Notes under the pieces: model-generated
Databases searched by the model: none
What the model was told of the DNA's origin: nothing
Seen by the model: the letters and a program-made list of their open reading frames with translations, nothing else
Assembly: GCF_021347895.1 (NCBI RefSeq)
Contig: NC_067120.1
Location: 18,833,361 to 18,897,360, forward strand
Length of the DNA: 64,000 bases
Direction: 5' to 3'
Source of the DNA: Acanthochromis polyacanthus
Lineage: Eukaryota > Chordata > Actinopteri > Pomacentridae
Shown here: positions 48,075-59,591 of the stretch, in pieces
Position numbering within the stretch: position 1 is the stretch's first letter
How the letters are laid out: every line of letters starts with the position of its first letter
Made by a program: the position numbers and the translations under genes

Positions 48075-51000
48075 CTGCAGACAAAGGGAAGCAAGAGACA
48101 AGAGGGCAGATGTCAGCCTAATGTCACCACGACATGCTCCTCTGACATCCTGCTTCTGATAAGTCAGGGATAGAGGCTAGCAAAAAGGAATGACTTTTTT
48201 TTTCTTTTAGAAACACCAAACCTAACACCAACAGTGTTAAAACTGACAGAAGCACAGAATAATTTATAATCAGCACATGTTCTAAATGTTCCACCTACTT
48301 GTTAAGATGTTGCCTCATGCAACAAATCATGAAAAAAGCACTACTTCTTTAGTTTATTCATTATACCGGAAACTACTCCAAGTGTCAGTTTTCGATCCTC
48401 CAACTCTAACAGTGCATAAAGTCCTTATAATTTCTGGACATGACATTTAACACTGTTTCGCTCCACAATCGTGATTCCACTACAAAAGCTGCTGAACACT
48501 TGGTACTGTGCACAAATGAGCATTGGATAGAGCTGAGAGTCATGATGTTTGTCAAAGAATGAGAAGAAGGCTGGCCAGTCTCATGTCTGAAATATGTTTC
48601 CAGAGAAAGCAGCAGTATCCCTGGAGAGTGAGGGGCTCTGGGATCTTAATTTAAAAGAACAATAATTTGGCACAGTCTCAAAACATTTCTTTTTTCTCAG
48701 GTTTTTGGTATCTACTATGTGTGTGCCTTTGTATGTGCCTGATGTAATCTAGAGGAGAACCAGGATTATAAAAACCCGCATTTTAAGCACGTGTGCATTC
48801 ATTGTATTGGTGGCTGAAAAGATATTTTATATGTATGAAGTGCTTTTTTCCCCCTCTTTCTCGTCTGTTTGTTAAACATAATTTGTTTACCTGCCGATGA
48901 AATGTTGACACAAACAAAATTGAACTGGCTGTAGAGTTTGTGGGAATTTAGCAGGGGGATTTAAATCAATATCCAACTCTCCTGCATTCTCACCAACAGC
49001 TTGAGCACTGTGTAAGAAAATTATCAGACATTTTCTTGAAGGGATCTAAAGACAAGTCCAGTAGTCACAGATAAGGTACTTCTTTTTAGTCGGTTCCTTC
49101 CTACAAAGCACCAAGCCGAAAAACTCTGCTCCTTCTTGATGTCTGATCATTTTCAGAGACATTCATATCACTCAGCCAAACAGCCAGTGTGCATTAATGC
49201 TGGCAGACTAACAAGCCATTCCAAACCCATTCTCCACAACACTGTCACGTCCCAACTCTCATTAAAAGCCATGAGTCAACAGAAATTAGACTTGAACCAC
49301 TCCCCTGCCCTAAATTCATCCCTGCAGGCATGGCATTCTGGTTTCGTCCTCTTACACTGTAGTCTGCTCAGGCAAGAAACCAAGCTATATAAGGCATTGT
49401 TAGTGTAGAGCACAGTTAGTGGCTCTAAACTATTAAAGCCAAGGGCTTAGAGGTGGGAGTCTGTTTACACTGAAAGCTGTTTTATTTTTTGTTTTAAGAG
49501 GGTCAACTTGCTAAACATGACTCTGCCTTTAATGTACAATCCAACACTAATATTGGCTGCCAGTGGGCAGAGGCTGGGGGGGGGGGGGGGGGCGAACAGG
49601 GTCGGTCTGTGAGAAAACATGCAGGTGTGTGTGTTGTACACATGTCAATATTTGGGTGGGAACCCACATGTATTTGATGAATTTGTATGCTTGGATTCAA
49701 ACTGTTATTTTTATTAGTGATTAACCTTCAGAGTATTTTCTCGATTTCTTTATTGTTTATGTAACATTTAAAAAATAAAGTATCACATTTTGCCCAACCA
49801 ACAAAAAGAGAAAAATAACAAATCTGCACATTTCTGGAGCTGCAACCTCAGAAAGTCAAAATCAAATAAACTTAATAGATACACAAAGGAGGACTAACAA
49901 AAACAGAGAAGGGAAACAAAGAGATTGAGACACAATAAGTCCCAATAAAGTCCCACCTTCAAGTTAAACCACAGTAAAAAAAAAAAAATCTAAATGGCCC
50001 CATATGTACCATGAATATAATATAATAAAAATGTAATAAATATTGGTAGAGTCTAGCCAGTTCTCCCCTGGGCTTCCTTTTACTCTTAGATTTAGCCTTG
50101 ACCACTTCCTTCCCTCTGGCTCTAATGGGGAGTGCACAACAGTATTTTTGTGTCAGCAGATAGCTAAACAGCTCCATGTGTCTCTTTAAGCCACTTAAGC
50201 AATGGTAATCAGGACAGATACAGAACTGAGCACACCACGCTACTGCTACTGTGATGCAAACTGTTTTATTGCATCACTAACAGCATTACTGCAGTTTGCT
50301 GCCACTCCTTGAGCTGTGCCTGTATTATAATGGCATCGCAGATTTACAAGCTGCTGTCATGAAGCTATGAAGGAAAATCTTTCATTCATAAGGTTCGGGA
50401 AATGATAACTCCACAACCAAAACCGAAAGTCTGAGTCGACCTGACAAAGCAGTGTAGTTGAGAGTGTAAGATTTTGAAGGTTAAGACATGAACACTGGAC
50501 AATGTGCATGTGCACTGGGCCTTTGATCTTCAACTCCAGCTAAGACTAAGAGATCCCTCTGGGAAGGAAACATGCCAAACTCAACAGAACCTGAATCTTT
50601 GCAGGAAACTAACCCCCAAACCACATATGACATTATCGTATTAGGTTGGGAGCATGTAAAGTTTCAAAGACACTGACATGCTAGCTTATTACCATTCTGT
50701 TCACGTGAAACAGGCCACAGCAAAGGAATGTTTTAAAGAAAAAACAGTGTACAGCTATTTCTGCCATTGAAAACTGAAATGTAAAAGAACTACCTAGTTT
50801 TTTTCAGCTGACCAACATTGTTACTGAGACAAGACCCTCTTTTCTAGCCAGCCACTTTAATTTTTGTGGCAAACAAAACACAAAAGTTTACACAAAGTAC
50901 CTTTTCAGACTGCCAATTGCACTAACAGATGGGAAATAAAAACAGTCGGGTCCTAACATTCGCTAAACATTGTCATGTCGGCATGAAACACACAGATGTT

Positions 51001-53300
51001 TGTCCCTCTCAGGCATGTGTCTAGATTGGTTGTGTGTCCTGGCTAAGTGGGCAGGGAACCCACAGGAGGGGCAGCTGACTGTTTGCAATGGTCCATGGAG
51101 CATGTCTTCAGGCCAAGATCCTGTTCCCAGGACGACAACAAGTTCACCATGACCTTTACAAGTGCCTGGAAAGTCTGGTATGCCAAACAAAAAGGATTTT
51201 AGAAATGAAATCCAGTCTCTATAAGGTTCTGAAATGTATTTACCAATACTCTGATGAAGGCACAAACATTTGTCAGAGTTGCAAGTTAAACAACCAACAC
51301 ACTACTATCTGCAAAAATAATGCCAAAAACTTTTAGAAATAACATAATCAAATGACTTGCACGTCAGCTTCAACCTACCCTAAAATAAGCCAGCCAGTGT
51401 GTCTCCTTGGTAAAAGGATTATGTCAAGACTCAAGCATCTTGTCGTCTAAGTAGACTCTGACAAGTGACTTAGTATATAATATTTGTGGAAGAATAAGCA
51501 TTAAATCCCAAATGACAAGACAAATGACTGGAATGGAGAGCTTGTAGTACATTAACCATGATGTCATTATTGTGCATCTTGGAGCCAGGGCAGAAAAAGA
51601 ATCAGATCTGATCCGAGAGCCAAAGTCTTGCATCACATTTAGGTGCCATCAGACACTATATTTAAATATGATCCTGCAGGAAGACAGAAAAAGGAGTCTG
51701 ACATCTCCTGGGCACTTGTTACTTAACAAGATCCTCTTTTATCACAGTGTTTACAAGAAGTGTTTCCTATTTCTTCCTTCAGTAGTATTTATACATTTTC
51801 TCCATCTATGTTCGTCCTCCAAGTCCCCGACTTTCTTTTACCCTCTCTCCATAAGGTAATGCCCACTGTTCAGCTCCCAGGGTGGGCAGCTGGCTCTGCA
51901 TCTGACACATCTGAGGACAAAAGGGAAACTCCAGATTGTCGTGGTGAGGGCAGCCACCCGTGGCAGTGCTCAACAGGATTCCGGTTGTTTATGGTTGGCA
52001 CTAATTACAGAGACGGCAAACTCACTAAGCCTGAGAAACTCCAGTTGGTACAAAGAACTGGTTTTGACAGAAAAACACAGAGTGACCATTAAGACTGCCT
52101 CCATTTGCAGCAAGCCAGATAAAACATGGAGTGATGTAAACTCAATAGGGCGGCTTAAAGACATCACTCAGGATCAAGCTGAGACTCCCTGGGGAAGCCT
52201 ATTAACTTCTGCAAGAGCACAATGCTTCTGCTTTATTGCTACCCTGAAGCATGTTGTAGTCGGTATATGGGGTAGGCAGGCATGTATAGAATTTAATTCA
52301 AACTGCAGGCCACTGTAAAGATAATCATGAAGATAATCTCACACTTCAAGCTTCAGTCATAGGGGCAGCAATTGGAAAGTGTTGCATTGAGCTTCAAAAC
52401 TGATCTTTTTCCGGTGAAAGGCCTATGTCAGTGATATTGAATCAGTAATGATTTTCAATAACTTCAACCATGCTGAAATCACACCTAGTACCATCACAAA
52501 ACTCTTATTGACTGGTGCATCCCTTCAATACAACAGGTACTGAAAAAAATCATTTAAAAATCATTCAACGGCCAAATGTCCAGCTTCATAAAGATCTAGG
52601 TACATGTTTTCATACCTTTACAAAACACGTGAATTTTGCCTAGTTGTTGTTCACCAAAAACTGAGGAACAAAGGCAAAATATTGGGATCCATGCCCCCAC
52701 ATTTTTACAACATACTCAATCTTGACAACCGTACATATATTCCCTGTTGCCTACAAAGGTTTGGCTGACAAGTTAATTGCACGCTGGACACCAGAGGTTG
52801 GCATGTGTATGAACAGCAGAAGTTAAAAAGCTGAAATCTCTACAGGAAAAGAAGGGGCCTTTTGAAGACAGATGTTTGTTTGAGCAGACTAAAAGAATGG
52901 CATCAGGTGTCAACCTTAGAAATTCAGCAAATCAAGAGTGTTGAGTAAAATCCAGCAAGCAGTCCCTTTGAAAAGTGCACTGCAAAGGAATGCTCAGTCC
53001 AAACAGAGCAGCCCACAGCTCAGCAATTAAACACTCCACTATGTTGCACTTTCATCTCTGCTTTGGGTCGGTTAGAATCCCTTGCTTCATACAGTGATAA
53101 CTACCTACCACATTTACTTTTTTATTCCTGCTGAATGTAAATCAGTAACGACAAGTTATGCTTTAGAATAAGAATGCATTTGATTAAAGTGCAATAAATA
53201 ATTTACAGTATGTGCTAAATTTTCTCATAGAAAAGGCATTAAAAATGTACTACATATCAATTATAAAACCACAAATATATTTGCCATACAATAATATATA
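48075..53300. other. anonymous non-coding DNA
   Basis: No gene supported. It contains a 17-G run at 49576-49592. Overlapping plus-strand frames at 51572-52318 lack domain signatures. Confidence 0.45.
49576..49592. repeat. poly(G) tract (17 G)
   Basis: An uninterrupted run of 17 guanines on the plus strand. It could form a G-quadruplex, and its length is likely to vary or be mis-assembled. Confidence 0.92.
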
Positions 53301-53781
53301 TAGACCGATCGGCCACAATATTAAAACCACTGGAATGAAGTGAATAACACTGCTCATCTCATTACAATGCAACTTTCTGCTGAGAAATTTTGGATATTAC
53401 TTTGTTATATACTATCCGCCTAACAATTGTTGCAGATTAGGTACACCCCACTAATGGCATCAGGACTCCCAAATGCTCGCAGCTTCCTCCTAAGCAGGAC
53501 AAAGTGGGAGATGGCTCAAGGAACACAACAAAGCAACAAGGGCATTAACGTGGTCTCCAAACTCCCAACATCCCAATCTGACAAAGCAAGACCAACCCGC
53601 AGAGGCACCATCCCATAACACACATGACCCAGGAGGTCTGCTGCCAACATCCTGGTGCCAGACACCACAGGACATCCCTAGCAGTCCCGTGTCCATGCCC
53701 CCAACGGGCCAGAGCTGTTTTGGCAACATGAGCTGACACAATATCAGACAGGTGGTTTTAATATTGTAGTGGATCAGTGTA
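53301..53781 (+). mobile_element. internally deleted Tc1/mariner element
   Basis: The left end TAGACCGATCGGCCACAATA and the inverted right end agree at 25 of 30 positions and both run into TATTAAAACCAC, the terminus of a widespread fish Tc1 family (ACCGATC..CACAA.ATTAAAACCAC). From about 53430 the interior matches the 3' third of that family's transposase gene (AGTACACCCC-like, then TGGTGCCAGACACCACAGGA and GGGCCAGAGCTGTTTTGGC). The N-terminal DNA-binding domain and most of the catalytic domain are deleted, and the residual frame is broken. Flanking TA dinucleotides are consistent with TA targeting. Orientation of the lost gene is plus. Confidence 0.88.
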
Positions 53782-54103
53782 TACACACTTTAACATGTGC
53801 AGGCAAACCTGTTGGATGTGCTTTCTCTATTTGATAGTGGTCTTTATGTCTTTTGAGCTGTATTTGACATTTTGACAAGCCTGTTTAATTAAAGCTTTTC
53901 AAAAAGAAAGCCAGCCTGATTAATATGTGTGTCCTCCTTTCTGTCATGCTTCCACACTTAGCCTATTTCTAGCTCATACAGTAAAAGTAAATTAACTTGT
54001 ATTGCTGAACTAGCTGAGATGTAACAGGGAATTCATGTGCGTGTGTGCAGAGGAGATTGGTTTTAATTAAAAAGAGAGCATGAGTGTGAGCATGCATGGT
54101 TGA
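53782..54103. other. short anonymous interval
   Basis: Nothing recognisable between the Tc1 copy and the dispersed repeat. Confidence 0.5.
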
Positions 54104-54233
54104 CTGTGTTAGCCCTGTGGTGGATTTGATGACCAGTCCAGGGAGTACAACACTTCTCATCCAATGTTAGCTGGGACAGGCTCCAGCAGCTGATGACCCT
54201 CTACAGGATAAACCAGGCTAATGAACAGATGTG
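54104..54233. repeat. dispersed fish repeat fragment (GTTAGCCCTGTG...ACAGGATAA type)
   Basis: The order GTGTTAGCCCTGTGGTGGA, GTCCAGGGAGTAC, CAATGTTAGCTGGGACAGGC, TCCAGCAGCTGATGACCCT and ACAGGATAAACC matches, from memory, a very abundant fish interspersed repeat that normally ends in GGATGGATGG. It is thought to be a retroposon tail; the source family is not certain to me. Diverged copy without a visible tail. Confidence 0.75.
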
Positions 54234-55893
54234 TGTGAGTGAGACAGAGAGATGAGTAAATAATTACCCAATTTCAAACTACCCACTTGCTGAATAACAT
54301 GAAAAAACTGATTACAATTATTTAAAAAACACAAAGAATAGTGAAATTTCACTTTATGATAATAAGTATTTGCAAATCTTACTGTTACACCATGAAAGAC
54401 AGAAATATTTACATTTCTATTTAAATTATAATGGATATCAAGTTAACAGAGTTTTAAATAATTTGCTGCCCAATGACCATTAGTGTACCACTTAAAAGCA
54501 TGCAAGTTTACATAAAGTATTTCATAAATGATTTTGAAACCAGCTGTTTTTGTTATTTGAAACATTAATGCATCAATGGTTGATTGGTCAAGGATTCCCG
54601 TCCATTCCTGGCAAGGTTACCAACACTGAAGAGTGCATGCAATACGAGAATCACTCAATAAATTAATCTCATTCAAATCTTTTCGGTCACAGAGTAGACA
54701 ATCCAACAGTTCACAGTGACCCTGAATAAAAGGAATAATCTCTTTGCTTCACTTCATTTTAAATCACACTTTTTTCAAAAACGATTCCCACCTACTGAAT
54801 TCATTTCACATTTTCACTGGCACATCAAACAGAAATGATAACACAAGCAGTCTAATGCAGTGTAAAGAAAATGTTATCACTCAAACTAGAGGTTTCAATC
54901 CTCTTGGGTTCTCTTCCACCTCAAAAAAGCCTCTTTTCTTTTTCTGACGCTCAAAAAAACAAACACAGAAAGGGTTTCCTATGATCTATGCAGAGTCCCC
55001 GTCACATGTCGGTGCAGGTGTTCTACTCTGATACTCACCCGGAGGGAAGACGATTTGCTGGCACAAGGAAGAAATATGCATGCCAGAGTAAATACACGCC
55101 TATATATAGTCTATATTAACATTTTTATCTCTACTTCAGAAAACAAACACTTTGAACATTTCCAATGAAACTCCTCCTTAATGTGCATTAGCTGTGACAG
55201 AGAAAAACCAAGGGAGAAAACAATCCTTAGGCTTGAACATCATATTTTCACTTTGATCTTAGAAAATGGGGTTCCAGTTCTCCAGACATAACATAAACTG
55301 AATAATGGAGCTTGTTGTGCTGTCGGTCTTCTTTGCCAACCACATGCTCATTGGCTAGTTTGTGCACAGCCTCTGTTCCTGTCAGTCAACAGTCGTCTGG
55401 ATCATAGCACTCCCAACTCCTCCTCCTCCTCTTCTTCTACTTCCTTCCAAAACCAGTGGCCGAATGCCAATATCTGGGCAGGACACCCACCTGCTATCAC
55501 AATAACACCCTCATGCACTGAAGTTTCACAAGCAAGCTCTCGATTCGAACACAAAATCCACAAACTTGCTCTTCTCATCCAAATGACAACTACCAATTCT
55601 CCTTTGTTCAACGTGCAACATGCTCTGTTTCACACCATTCTCAGACAGACACGTCACACTCGTCTCATCCTCTGAGGACTTTCAGCCAGGAGCCCCCGCT
55701 GGTCTGCTAGCCTGATATAGCCGTGGTATGGGCTGGGGTGTGAGCCAGGACCTGAAGGAATGGGAGAGTTTGTTTTCTTGCCATTTCAATCATCATGTGA
55801 TCCAGATCATGTCAGGAACCAAACAACAAACACTTTCACAACCGGGGAGATACAGAACGCACTATTATTGTTAATGAGATCACAGCCTGAATG

Positions 55894-55895
<2 letters not shown>
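54234..55895. other. anonymous non-coding DNA
   Basis: No gene supported. A 19-bp minus-strand segment at 55039-55057 has excellent splice consensus on both sides but is too short to call. CTC/TTC-rich simple sequence lies near 55416-55440. Confidence 0.45.

Positions 55896-55964
<69 letters not shown>
55896..55964. repeat. (GT)n microsatellite
   Basis: About 34 uninterrupted GT units. It gives rise to a spurious poly-Val/Cys open frame. Confidence 0.97.
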
Positions 55965-55965
<1 letters not shown>

Positions 55966-56884
55966 ATAGTGTGTCAGAAAGTGAAGGGAGGGCCTATGAG
56001 TTAACAGGTAATTTGAGATGCACCCTCACTCAGCTGGGTGACTTGAAAATGGGGTGAGTCTGCAAATTTAATTTGAGCTGCACCAACAGGATTATTTGTG
56101 GAAAAGAGTCTTGCTGTGTCAGGCGGGGTCAGAGAATGGATGTTTGTTTACAAGTGGTGAGGATGTGAATGCTGGGTGGCATTTTTACCATGAATGTTGC
56201 ATAATGCCCATACTGACTTGTTATGCCAAATGACAAACATCGTAAGGTATGGCTGTTCTCCTCGTCAGTCAATATGTTGTTCCAGCTGCACAGCAGTGGC
56301 ATTGTTCTCAATTCTATTCATTTCTAATGTAATCTTCTGGCATTATCCCTGCGGATTCAAGGAAGGATGAACAAGGAATCATCTGTGGTCAAAACCTACC
56401 TGTGCTACTGGACTTGACACCAATTTCAAAATCAAGATTTCCTAAACGTGTGAGTCAGCACTACCTCAGTATTACAATTACAGCAATAAAGTCTAATAAT
56501 ATTTCAACTGTTTGATCAGCTTGGAATCATGATGAAACTTCATTATCATTTTGAATGATGGTCATTCGTGGTACAATTGAACTGTACTGCACTGTATGCA
56601 GAGGTAATTCTGTTATTTAGTCTAAATGTTAATGTTTTAAAGCAGGAAAAGTAATAGAAACATTTGTCAGGACGGCACAGTACAATTCAGTAGCACCCCA
56701 AAATGACTACCCAGTTCGATTAACAAAACTACACAAAAACATAACAGTAACCTTCACGAGGATGTGATTTATTGCAGGACTGTTGGACAAAATGTGCCGC
56801 ATACTGTGGTGATTTAATATTGTGAGGACACCGTTGCCTACACTTAAAAGAACAAATTGCAATTATAAACGTTAATTAAACATC
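55965..56884. other. anonymous non-coding DNA
   Basis: No gene or repeat supported between the GT microsatellite and the palindromic MITE. Confidence 0.5.
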
Positions 56885-57097
56885 ATCAGTGCTCGATTTA
56901 GACGGTCGCCAGGTCGCCATTTGCGACTAAAAACGTCGCAAATGGCAACCTGGCGACCGTCTAAATGGAGAGCTCGATCGATTTGAACCGCCTATCATGT
57001 TTTCTTCATGGAGGCAGCCACTTTGTATGATGTCATCAACCTCCCATGATTCTCGGCGCTCGCGGCGACCTGGTGACCGTCTAAATCGAGCGCTGAT
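56885..57097. mobile_element. small palindromic MITE with 34-bp inverted ends
   Basis: The left end ATCAGTGCTCGATTTAGACG and the reverse complement of the right end ATCAGCGCTCGATTTAGACG continue together for 34 bp with two differences. A third, inverted copy of most of this end occurs internally, so that 56896-56966 forms a 71-bp near-perfect palindrome. The segment between the palindrome and the right end is unique. No 8-bp duplication is evident, and flanking bases are AT-rich, so the superfamily is not determined. Non-coding; open frames across it are artefacts. Confidence 0.8.
56896..56966. repeat. 71-bp near-perfect palindrome (32-bp arms, 7-nt loop)
   Basis: The left arm 56896-56927 (starts ATTTAGACGGTCGCC) pairs with 56935-56966 (ends GGCGACCGTCTAAAT) with a single mismatch; the loop is TAAAAAC. 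A transcript would fold into a long, almost fully paired hairpin. Confidence 0.93.
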
Positions 57098-59439
57098 TAT
57101 ATGCAATATTAACTCTAACCTTCCGAAACATAAAGAACACCACCTGGTTTGAAATGCAAGTTTTTTGTTCAATAATCATGAAAACTATTATATATACGTT
57201 AATTATTAAAACTGTAAAATCCAAACTTTCTGGCAGTCCTTGAGCTTATTATCTGCTACTTAATATTTCATCAAAATCACTTTTTTCTACATCTCATTTA
57301 ACAATTTGTCAAAAAAGACACCATTTGCAAGACATTTTTGTACAAAACTAACATTTCTGTGCTCATCAGCACAACTGACAAGTCGTTCAATTTGAATCAA
57401 ATTTAAATTAATTGAATTTTCCCAGTAATGGTGAAACCTGTGGGCACTATAAATATTCAAGAAAATTCAATTTATTTATTTATTCCTTTTTTATTAATCG
57501 TGACATTACAACTTTGTGTGACATGAGCAAAAAACACTACGAAACTGCTTGGAGTTCAATGGATTTTCCAATGTGACTTGTGACGCTGCTGCTTCATAGT
57601 TGTACATTATGGAGCTACAGAAATACAACACGTACATGTGTAATGGAGACTGCAAGAACTGTGACTGATCAGCATTGCATGCATTTTCTGTCCTACATGT
57701 TTCTAACAGAGACTGTGGACAAGAGATGTGATTTTAAATACATGAAGATGCAGAAGAAAAGAAAAGCCATACTATCCTTCCATGGATTTTTGCCCAAATT
57801 GCTGCATTCTCTACATCAAATTGGACAACTATTATTAGCAATATTTAATGTGCCAGCACTGTACTACATAATTCAGTATATGATGCTGAAAGTGGCTTCC
57901 TTGCCATTATAGTCAGCTTTATGGTCTGTGCTGTGTGACACTAATAAAAATATGATTAGATAGCCACACTACACTGCCAGAATATATTTCTGTCAGTCAC
58001 ATCACTTCAAGCACTTAACACAATGTGCCCAATTACTCATATGAGCTAAAGCCAAAGTAACTGAACCTTCATTATGTATTAAAGGTTCATCACTGAATTA
58101 CGACAAGATTAAAAACTTCAATAAAAAAGCCAAGGGGTCTTCTTGTAAGAGCAAGGGGGAAAAAAGAGCCTTCTAAATTTCACATTTGATGGAAATAAGT
58201 GAGTCACGATGACCCAGTTAAGCAATCAGAGCAGCAGAGGAAGGTTTTATCCATTCACAATGTCAGGAAGAGCCATTATGAAGTGTGGATTTGCAGAGAG
58301 ACACCACACCCGCCACCTTCACCCATCTCCTTGGTTATTTATGAGACAAGATTTTACAGACTACATTCATGTGGCGAGGAAACTGAAAAATCAAACCTCA
58401 AAAGGCTCACTTCATTAGACATTTCCCTCTGCGGGCAATTCTGTGGAACTAACAGCCTTCTTGATACTCAACAAACATACAGACTCACACGGCCCACCTC
58501 CAAAAAGCTGCCATGCTTCATGCTGAAAAACTGGCATGTCAGTTTAAAGTATGAGATAGTACTGAGGCACATAAGTAACCCTCATCCAGGCTTGTAATCT
58601 CCAACAGCAGGCACAGCTCAGGTTCACCACTATGGTAAACAACCCCAACAGCAGCAAGAAATGTCCGAGAGATTTCAGCACAACACGTAGCAAGTTATTT
58701 TAAGATGCAGGATGAGTCTAGGAGAGTTAGTGAGGTTAAAACGTGGCCAAAAGTGCTCTCAACACATTTCAGCAAGCCAGAAATGTTTTGGCATCCCTGT
58801 AGCTACAACCACTTACAAAGGCTAAGCTCTAACTCAAACAAATACTTGTACAGATACATCACCACAGGTCAATCCTGCACGGGAAGATTATCCTTCCATA
58901 TATGGCGTTCAATACAGAATCAAGGCACTTAAAATTAGATATCATGTTACACCTTTTAAATCTACAGTGCTTGGAGTTATAATTCAACATAGAACAGAAA
59001 AAAAAAAAAGTAAAGAAAAAAAAAATTTTCTGCCTGGAAAAGCTTTGTCAAAGGAGTTCTGCTTTCCTGTTTGGTAACATTTGTCCAGTGTAAAAGTCAG
59101 ACTATCTGTCACAGCCAATCCCCTTGAGCAGAAGCCACTGGGCCAGACTGGTGCCAACACTCCTAGATCAAAAGCCCAAACTGAGAAACACTGTTGATGC
59201 AGGGGATCTTTTTCACCTGTTCCAGAGATACATGATGACAGTTTTGGAAATGTGATGTGCACAGGTGTGGACATGCAGGCGATCTCTAACGCAAGACTGA
59301 CTCAATGTCACCTGACTTACCATGTTTACAGCATGTTTTAGACATTTGTCAGGGGTGCATGATATCTGAAGTAATGGTAGTGAGATATTATTTTTCTGCA
59401 ATATATCTGGAATACATAAGATTTTTTCGATTATTATGC
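57098..59439. other. anonymous non-coding DNA
   Basis: No gene supported; the 132-codon plus frame at 58199-58597 has no recognisable domain. At 59352-59420 the AGGGGTGCATGATATC and TTTTTCTGCAATATATC motifs vaguely resemble the end of a fish hAT family with GGGGTGCACGATAT termini, too diverged to call. Confidence 0.45.
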
Positions 59440-59591
59440 TGATATTACATTAAAAATCTGCTGTTTCCAGCTAGAATAGTCTGAACTGAACTGGACTGAA
59501 TAATTTATTGTCATCTTCACTGAAAAAAAAAATGCTTTTCTTTCAAAAATAAGGACATTTCTAAGTGACCCCAAACTTTTCAAGGGTAGAG
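59440..59591. mobile_element. Tc1/mariner terminal fragment
   Basis: CATTAAAAATCTGCTGTTTC, CAGCTAGAATAGTC, TGCTTTTCTTTCAAAAATAA and GGACATTTCTAAGTGACCCC followed by AAACTTTTCAAGGGTAGAGTA match in order, from memory, the terminal 200 bp of a fish Tc1-like element. A stretch in the middle (about 59480-59525) is diverged or replaced by sequence resembling a GAACTGGACTGAATAATTTA repeat. The opposite end and the transposase are absent. Confidence 0.78.

Noticed and set aside
47686..48084. 132-codon minus-strand open frame
   Set aside because: It reads through the candidate donor at 47964 into AT-rich intron-like and transposon sequence; only the 110-bp segment has exon features.
49576..49592. G-run considered as a regulatory G-quadruplex
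   Set aside because: No promoter or gene nearby; treated as a simple repeat.
59352..59420. Possible hAT end (AGGGGTGCATGATATC)
   Set aside because: Too diverged, no second end and no duplication.
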